From JBBITI01 sp037440885 (GTDB taxonomy: Bacteria > Chloroflexota > Dehalococcoidia > Dehalococcoidales > UBA2162), in NCBI GenBank assembly GCA_037440885.1, contig JBBITI010000019.1:1-56306 (forward strand): a stretch of DNA of 56,306 nucleotides, written 5' to 3'. The notes beneath the pieces were generated by a model. That model was not told where the DNA came from. It did no database searches and saw only the letters and a list, made by a program, of their open reading frames with translations. This document shows, one piece after another, positions 52,194 to 56,306 of the stretch (positions within the stretch are counted from its first letter, which is position 1; every line of letters begins with the position of its first letter). Both the position numbers and the translations under genes were made by a program.

Positions 52194-53180
52194 ATGACAG
52201 ATCAAATGACAGGCAGGTTTATCATTTACGGAGCTGGAGGCATCGGGGGAGTGGTGGGAGGACACCTGGCGATGGCCGGCAAGCAAGTCGTGCTGATCGG
52301 ACGGCCTGCCCAGATGAAAGCGGTACAGCAACACGGGCTCAAGCTCGTTAAGCCGAACGAGACTCATATCCTTAAAGTGGATGCCGTCACTTCTCCGTCT
52401 GAAGCCAATCTCAAGTTTGATGATGTTATTTTACTGACCATGAAAGGTCAGAATACCGAAGCGGCCATGCGCGATCTAAAGTCAGTAATAAATGATATCC
52501 CGGTTTTTTGCCTGCAGAACGGTATCCGAAACGAGGAGATTGTTGCACGGTTTTTCACCAGAGTATATGGTACGCGTGTAAACATCGGCGCAGTTTATAT
52601 GAATACCGGAGAAGTAATCTGCCGCCGCGATCCCCCCGGCTGGTTGGTGACTGGCACCTATCCACAAGGAACCGATAAACTTGTAGAATCTGTCGGTGCC
52701 GTCCTCCGCAACGCCGGTTTTTATGTCCTGGTAACGCCGGATGTCATGCCATATAAATGGGGGAAACTCATGACCAACCTCGGTAACGCTGTCGGGGCGA
52801 TAACCAACGACAACACGAAAACAGCCCACGAAATCACCCGCGCAGCCCAAGAAGAAGCCAGACGGATCCTTAAAGCTGCCGGTATTCAATGGTATTCCGA
52901 GGAGGAAATAAAAAAAGGCTGGTCCGACTTTATGACCCCGCCCAGAGCGGCCATGCACACGGAGGAACAGAGTTCCACGTGGCAAAGTCTGGGACGCCAG
53001 CAAGGTACAGTAGAGACTGATTTCCTGAATGGTGAGATTGTCCGTGTTGCCCGAAAAATCGGGGATGCGGCCCCGATAAATGCAATTATTACCCGGATCA
53101 CCGAAGATATGGCTGCACAAAAAGAAAAACCCGGGAAATATACGACTGCCGAACTCTCCCGTATGCTCGGACTAACTTAA
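52194..53180 (+). CDS. Ketopantoate reductase (ApbA/PanE) family protein
   Basis: This 328-residue protein has the Rossmann motif FIIYGAGGIGGVVGGHLAMAGKQVVLIGRPAQM near the start. The catalytic Lys is seen in MPYKWGKLMTNLGNAVGAIT, with further family motifs VFCLQNGIRNEEIVA. The C-terminal helical domain has GTVETDFLNGEIVRVARKIGDAAPINAII, which fits the all-alpha PanE C-domain. The family reduces ketopantoate or other 2-oxo compounds with NADPH. Whether it serves pantothenate is unknown; no panB or panC is here, although coaX and coaBC occur earlier. The ATG at 52194 has AAAGGG upstream. A hairpin terminator follows. Confidence 0.87.
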   Translation: MTDQMTGRFIIYGAGGIGGVVGGHLAMAGKQVVLIGRPAQMKAVQQHGLKLVKPNETHILKVDAVTSPSEANLKFDDVILLTMKGQNTEAAMRDLKSVINDIPVFCLQNGIRNEEIVARFFTRVYGTRVNIGAVYMNTGEVICRRDPPGWLVTGTYPQGTDKLVESVGAVLRNAGFYVLVTPDVMPYKWGKLMTNLGNAVGAITNDNTKTAHEITRAAQEEARRILKAAGIQWYSEEEIKKGWSDFMTPPRAAMHTEEQSSTWQSLGRQQGTVETDFLNGEIVRVARKIGDAAPINAIITRITEDMAAQKEKPGKYTTAELSRMLGLT

Positions 53181-53209
53181 TCAATATCAGGGCATAAGTG
53201 GACGACTTC

Positions 53210-53353
53210 ATGGCAACTACAAAAAAGCCGGGAGAATACTTCGGTACAATCGTCCGGAGTTGTCTTGTTTTTGTCCTATTTATCATGCTTGCGAATATTG
53301 CCTACAAATCGAAGTCAACAAGAAACCGTAAGATTATCTACCGTCCATCTTAG
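53210..53353 (+). CDS. Putative very small membrane protein
   Basis: This 47-residue frame (MATTKKPGEYFGTIVRS and onward) has one transmembrane helix (SCLVFVLFIMLANIA) and a basic C-terminus (KSKSTRNRKIIYRPS). It lies 29 bases after the ketopantoate-reductase-like gene and just before a hairpin terminator, so it would be on the same mRNA. The ribosome site is weak. It is plausible but unproven. Confidence 0.35.
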   Translation: MATTKKPGEYFGTIVRSCLVFVLFIMLANIAYKSKSTRNRKIIYRPS

Positions 53354-53396
53354 CCGGGTTTTTCAATACTACACAGCTTCAAAAAGCCCGGCTTTT
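53352..53396 (+). terminator. Terminator after the ketopantoate-reductase-like unit
   Basis: Arms AGCCGGGTTTTT and AAAAAGCCCGGCT pair over 12 positions (one G-U) around a 20-base loop and are followed by TTTT. The 225-base stretch from here to the next gene holds the promoter and orphan Shine-Dalgarno listed separately and nothing else I can see. Confidence 0.6.
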
Positions 53397-53493
53397 CAAG
53401 AGCGGGTATCACGCTATATTGATCAAGGCTGAGAAGCGGCAACCTGATGAAACGGGCCGAATTCAGGCAATCTTTTTCACAGCTATATGTTTC

Positions 53494-53520
53494 TTGACTC
53501 TATCCCTTATATGATATAAT
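53494..53520 (+). promoter_or_regulatory. Candidate promoter of the second binding-protein gene
   Basis: A perfect TATAAT (53515-53520) lies about 100 bases before the ATG. TTGACT (53494-53499) is 15 bases upstream, shorter than ideal; TTCTTG (18 bases) is an alternative -35. Confidence 0.5.
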
Positions 53521-53551
53521 CTCTCCGCTAAAAAACGTCTACAGGTATAAA

Positions 53552-53562
53552 AAAGGAGGTGA
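53552..53562 (+). promoter_or_regulatory. Orphan perfect Shine-Dalgarno in the leader of the second binding-protein gene
   Basis: AAAGGAGGTGA complements the 16S rRNA tail over 11 bases, but no ATG, GTG or TTG follows at normal distance; the real start is 60 bases downstream with a weaker GGGGG site. The leader of the first binding-protein gene has a matching arrangement. Confidence 0.4.
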
Positions 53563-53621
53563 GAGTTCAGTAAACGAGCGGAATCACCAGAGTATAACAG
53601 GAATAATCAAGGGGGTATTGG

Positions 53622-55430
53622 ATGAAAAAGATTTTTGTATTTTTAATGTTACTCATCTCATTGATACTCATACTAACGGCATGTGGCGAGAAGACAAGCA
53701 CCCAGAATACTCCTCTAACCACAACTACAACCGCTAAAACAACTAGACCGGCAACAGCCACCACGAGTACGGCACCGCAGGCCAGCACACCACGTTACGG
53801 AGGTTATGTCACCATCCCATTAGCTGCAGACATCCTCAACTTTGAGGAGATGTACGGTTGGCACCCAGGCGCACATCTGTTAAAACTTACCAATGAAGAA
53901 CTGGTAATGGGTGACTGGGCAAAAGGTCCCGCCGGAACCGGCGAATGTGACTGGGCTATTCGCGGTACCGACCGTTTCGTCCAGAAAGCGGGCTCGCTGG
54001 CTGAAAGCTGGGAATATCCCAAGGTTGGCACTGCCATATATCGGATAAGGCACGGCATCAATTGGGCAGTCAACCCCAACAGCGAAGCCGCCCGACTGGT
54101 GAACGGACGGGCACTTAATGCCCACGATATTGTCTGGACCCTGCAAACTTACATTACATTTACCCGAGCATACCTGTATTCCCAACCCGGCTTGAAAGAT
54201 GCCAAAATAAAGGCATTGGACGACTGGACTGTCCAGATCGACATCGATCCGGCATACTTCGAAGCCGGGATCTCTCGCTTCCAGGATTTCGCCAGTATCA
54301 TACCGCGTGAGGTAGTGCAAAAATACGGCTCAATGCAGGACTGGCGCACTTCTGTAGGCACGGGTGCTTTTATCCTGAAAGACTATGTTCCGGGTTCCTC
54401 AGCGATGCTGGAACGGAATGCCAATTACTGGCAAAAAGATCCGGTAGGACCCGGGAAAGGGAGTCAGTTGCCGTACGTTGACGGTGTCAAGTACGTGATA
54501 ATCACTGATTCGTCGACGACCCAATCGGCTTTCCGGACTGCCAAGATCGACGTTTACACTTCCGCCGATTGGGAAACCGGCGCTCTTTTAACCAAAGAGA
54601 ATCCCAAACTCCTTTACAAGAAACTTATCCAGGATACGACTCCAAACAACACGATGATGAGAACCGACAAAGCTCCGTTCAGCGACATCCGTGTTCGAAG
54701 AGCGCTCTTCATGGCAACCGATTTCAATGCTTTGAAGAAAGACCTTTACGGAGGTGAAGCTGACATCATCACCTGGCCGATGACTTCGGTAAGAGAATAC
54801 AAGGATGCTTACCTATCCCTTGAAGAAGCACCTGACTCCGTAAAGGAGTTGTATAACTATAACCAACAAAAAGCCAAAACATTACTAGCAGAAGCCGGCT
54901 ATCCCGACGGTTTCAAAGTTACTATTATTGCCCAAAATCTGACGGAGCGCGTCGATTATTATTCGGTAATTAAAGCGATGTGGGCGAAAGTGAAAATCGA
55001 TGTGACTATCGATTTAAAAGAAGCCGCGGTCTGGGAATCGATCACCGGCGCCCGCAATTTTGAACAGTTGATTCATAGCCATACCGCACCCTGCGGTGCG
55101 ATTTACCGCATGATCAATTATCGCGGTACGGGACAAACTAACGGCAGCTACATTAACGATTCATACGTCGAGCAAATGTACCCCAAGATCCAGGAAGCCT
55201 ATATTCTCAATCCTCCGGAAGCTGATCGCCTGCATAAAGAACTGATGAAATACGTACTCGACCAGGCATGGGTAATCCCCACCCCACTTCCACCGCTATA
55301 TCACCTTTGGTGGCCGTGGGTGAAAAACTTCAATGGAGCGTTGAGTCCCGGTTATGACAATACCTTCAAATTCTCATATTACATCTGGATTGACCGTGAT
55401 CTTCGAGAATCCATGACGGGTAAAAAATAA
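53622..55430 (+). CDS. ABC transporter substrate-binding lipoprotein, family 5
   Basis: This 602-residue paralogue of the 45.8-kb protein has a lipoprotein signal (FLMLLISLILILTAC, Cys21), a Thr-rich linker (NTPLTTTTTAKTTRPATATT) and the family-5 domain from YGGYVTIPLAADIL. Typical parts are HGINWAVNPNSEAARLVNGRALNAHDIVWTLQTY, KAPFSDIRVRRALFMATDFNALKKDL and QQKAKTLLAEAGYPDGFKVTIIAQ. Both proteins end with YYIWIDRDLRESMTG or a similar Trp-Ile-Asp pattern. GGGGGT precedes the ATG, and a terminator follows, so it is monocistronic. The ligand is unknown. Confidence 0.9.
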   Translation: MKKIFVFLMLLISLILILTACGEKTSTQNTPLTTTTTAKTTRPATATTSTAPQASTPRYGGYVTIPLAADILNFEEMYGWHPGAHLLKLTNEELVMGDWAKGPAGTGECDWAIRGTDRFVQKAGSLAESWEYPKVGTAIYRIRHGINWAVNPNSEAARLVNGRALNAHDIVWTLQTYITFTRAYLYSQPGLKDAKIKALDDWTVQIDIDPAYFEAGISRFQDFASIIPREVVQKYGSMQDWRTSVGTGAFILKDYVPGSSAMLERNANYWQKDPVGPGKGSQLPYVDGVKYVIITDSSTTQSAFRTAKIDVYTSADWETGALLTKENPKLLYKKLIQDTTPNNTMMRTDKAPFSDIRVRRALFMATDFNALKKDLYGGEADIITWPMTSVREYKDAYLSLEEAPDSVKELYNYNQQKAKTLLAEAGYPDGFKVTIIAQNLTERVDYYSVIKAMWAKVKIDVTIDLKEAAVWESITGARNFEQLIHSHTAPCGAIYRMINYRGTGQTNGSYINDSYVEQMYPKIQEAYILNPPEADRLHKELMKYVLDQAWVIPTPLPPLYHLWWPWVKNFNGALSPGYDNTFKFSYYIWIDRDLRESMTGKK

Positions 55431-55447
55431 AACCAGCGTACCTGTGG

Positions 55448-55480
55448 AAAAGGGGGAGCAAAGTCTGCTCCCCCTTTTTT
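55448..55480 (+). terminator. Rho-independent terminator after the second binding-protein gene
   Basis: A 13-bp stem (AAAAGGGGGAGCA with TGCTCCCCCTTTT) with a 5-base loop is followed by T residues, 17 bases after the stop. It may also end the convergent cyclase gene. Confidence 0.87.
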
Positions 55481-55498
55481 GTGCAAACAGTTCAGCTC

Positions 55499-56182
55499 TT
55501 ATTTTACCGGTTTCAGAATCGCCCTTGCCGGAGCGGCATCGCCATTTTCCAGGAAAATCGGCAAACAAACCAGATCGTAAAATCCCGGTTTTACTTTAGC
55601 CAGGTTAATACCTTCAATGATGTATACCCCATTCTCAAGCAGGATTTTATGAGTATCGCCAATGCTGTTGTTATCACCGTATTTACCGATGGAAAGATAG
55701 TCCAGTCCGACGACCCGGACGCCCTTTTCGACCAGATACCTGATAACGTCGGTTGAAAAATAGACATAATCCGGCACGAAAGCATCAGTTCGATAGCACC
55801 GCTCCGAGTTCAGGGTCTTGAACAACAACCGTTCGCCGTTCTGGATATTTTGCGGGAGCACTTCGTCCATGTTGATCGAAACGGAATTCTTGATCTCAAT
55901 GACCCGGGCCCGCCCGATCGTGGCATCCAGAGGCATCCGGTCGATAGTACGGCCGCCGGCAATGAAATGCAGCGGCGCATCGACATGGGTTCCGACATGG
56001 TCGATTATCTGGATCTCGGTCAGCGTTACAGGATCACCTTTATCGCGATCCTTGATCCGCTCGACCCGGGGAACTGGATCGGAAGGCCAGTAAACCATTT
56101 TATTACGGTAAGGTATGGAAATATCAATCCAGTCAGATTGGGCGGCATCACCCCACTGCAAAGAAGCTTTTTGTTCTACCAA
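55499..56182 (-). CDS. Cyclase/kynurenine-formamidase-like metal hydrolase
   Basis: This 227-residue protein belongs to the cyclase family (PF04199-type), which includes bacterial kynurenine formamidase and isatin hydrolase. The signature HVGTHVDAPLHFIAGG supplies the metal-binding His, His/Asp and His of the active site, DWIDISIPYRNKMVYWP is the usual start, and VVGLDYLSIG and ENGVYIIEGINLA lie in the C-terminal part. A TTG start is used, with AAAGGAGG 8 bases upstream. It is leftward, with the remaining 124 bases to the window edge being upstream sequence. The substrate is not decided. Confidence 0.9.
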   Translation of the reverse strand: MVEQKASLQWGDAAQSDWIDISIPYRNKMVYWPSDPVPRVERIKDRDKGDPVTLTEIQIIDHVGTHVDAPLHFIAGGRTIDRMPLDATIGRARVIEIKNSVSINMDEVLPQNIQNGERLLFKTLNSERCYRTDAFVPDYVYFSTDVIRYLVEKGVRVVGLDYLSIGKYGDNNSIGDTHKILLENGVYIIEGINLAKVKPGFYDLVCLPIFLENGDAAPARAILKPVK

Positions 56183-56306
56183 AGCGACAACCTCCTTTTA
56201 CGAGCAAGCAATGCGGTATTAAGTACCACAGTCAGTGTCAACTGTCAATCATTTGTAAGCGTCCATAACATATTGGACTGGTCGAGGGGGCAGAAGTTAT
56301 TCAGAT

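Noticed and set aside
53560..53625. Leader peptide or extended N-terminus behind the strong Shine-Dalgarno (53552-53562).
   Set aside because: The frame following it has no start codon apart from a GTG overlapping the site that ends after four codons, so no real coding unit can be claimed.
1..56306. tRNA, rRNA, CRISPR, prophage or transposon features.
   Set aside because: No T-arm-like tRNA cores, no regularly spaced repeats and no integrase or transposase domains were seen on either strand.

Overview
The window looks like a chromosomal segment of an anaerobic Chloroflexota, most likely a Dehalococcoidia relative. This is inferred from gene content and protein flavour: family-5 solute-binding lipoproteins of about 600 residues with Thr/Pro linkers, a long UroD-like protein, a lone PilT, ftsA-ftsZ without surrounding mur genes, and a UGA-encoded selenoprotein. 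I could not run a phylogeny. No rRNA, tRNA, CRISPR array, integrase or insertion sequence was recognised.

Layout. 1-9.1 kb: the 3' end of RNase J, FtsK, a secreted and anchored NEW3-like protein, UvrB with a small coupled gene, a cytidylate-kinase-like protein, an MscS channel, CvpA and a PPC/DUF296 protein. 9.2-13.3 kb: prs and secA. 13.3-15.2 kb: an accessory pocket with an HTH-PIN pair, a decayed PolX fragment and an unknown protein. 15.2-24.6 kb: a leftward run of Mut7-C, nnr, coaX, coaBC, valS and nitroreductase (CoA biosynthesis, NAD(P)HX repair, Val-tRNA), plus YhhQ and CorA. 24.8-26.9 kb: a sulfur-handling cluster (NifS-like, NifU-like, zinc ribbon, TusA) whose NifS-like protein has lost the PLP lysine. 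26.9-31.7 kb: a tightly coupled Gld-type ABC operon headed by a parvulin. 31.9-33.9 kb: two peptide-transport ATPases without permeases, one with an apparent AUC start. 34.3-37.3 kb: copper ATPase, YHS protein and, convergent to them, a glutaredoxin-like selenoprotein with an in-frame UGA and a hairpin just downstream. 37.6-42.1 kb: PilT, small proteins, ftsZ and ftsA preceded by a 70-residue gene. 42.3-56.2 kb: an accessory and catabolic stretch with a DUF5343 protein, zinc ribbon, CGGC protein, UroD-like protein, two monocistronic substrate-binding lipoproteins, MATE exporter, VOC protein, Fe-S aldo/keto reductase, HAD phosphatase, ketopantoate-reductase-like protein and cyclase.

The points most worth following are the selenocysteine glutaredoxin (UPWC site), the NifS homologue with N-Q in place of the invariant H-K, and the non-AUG start of the DppD-like ATPase. 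Two gene remnants (PolX and a PDZ tail) show that ordinary genes have been lost here. Functions come from motifs read by eye; start codons were chosen from visible Shine-Dalgarno sequences where possible.
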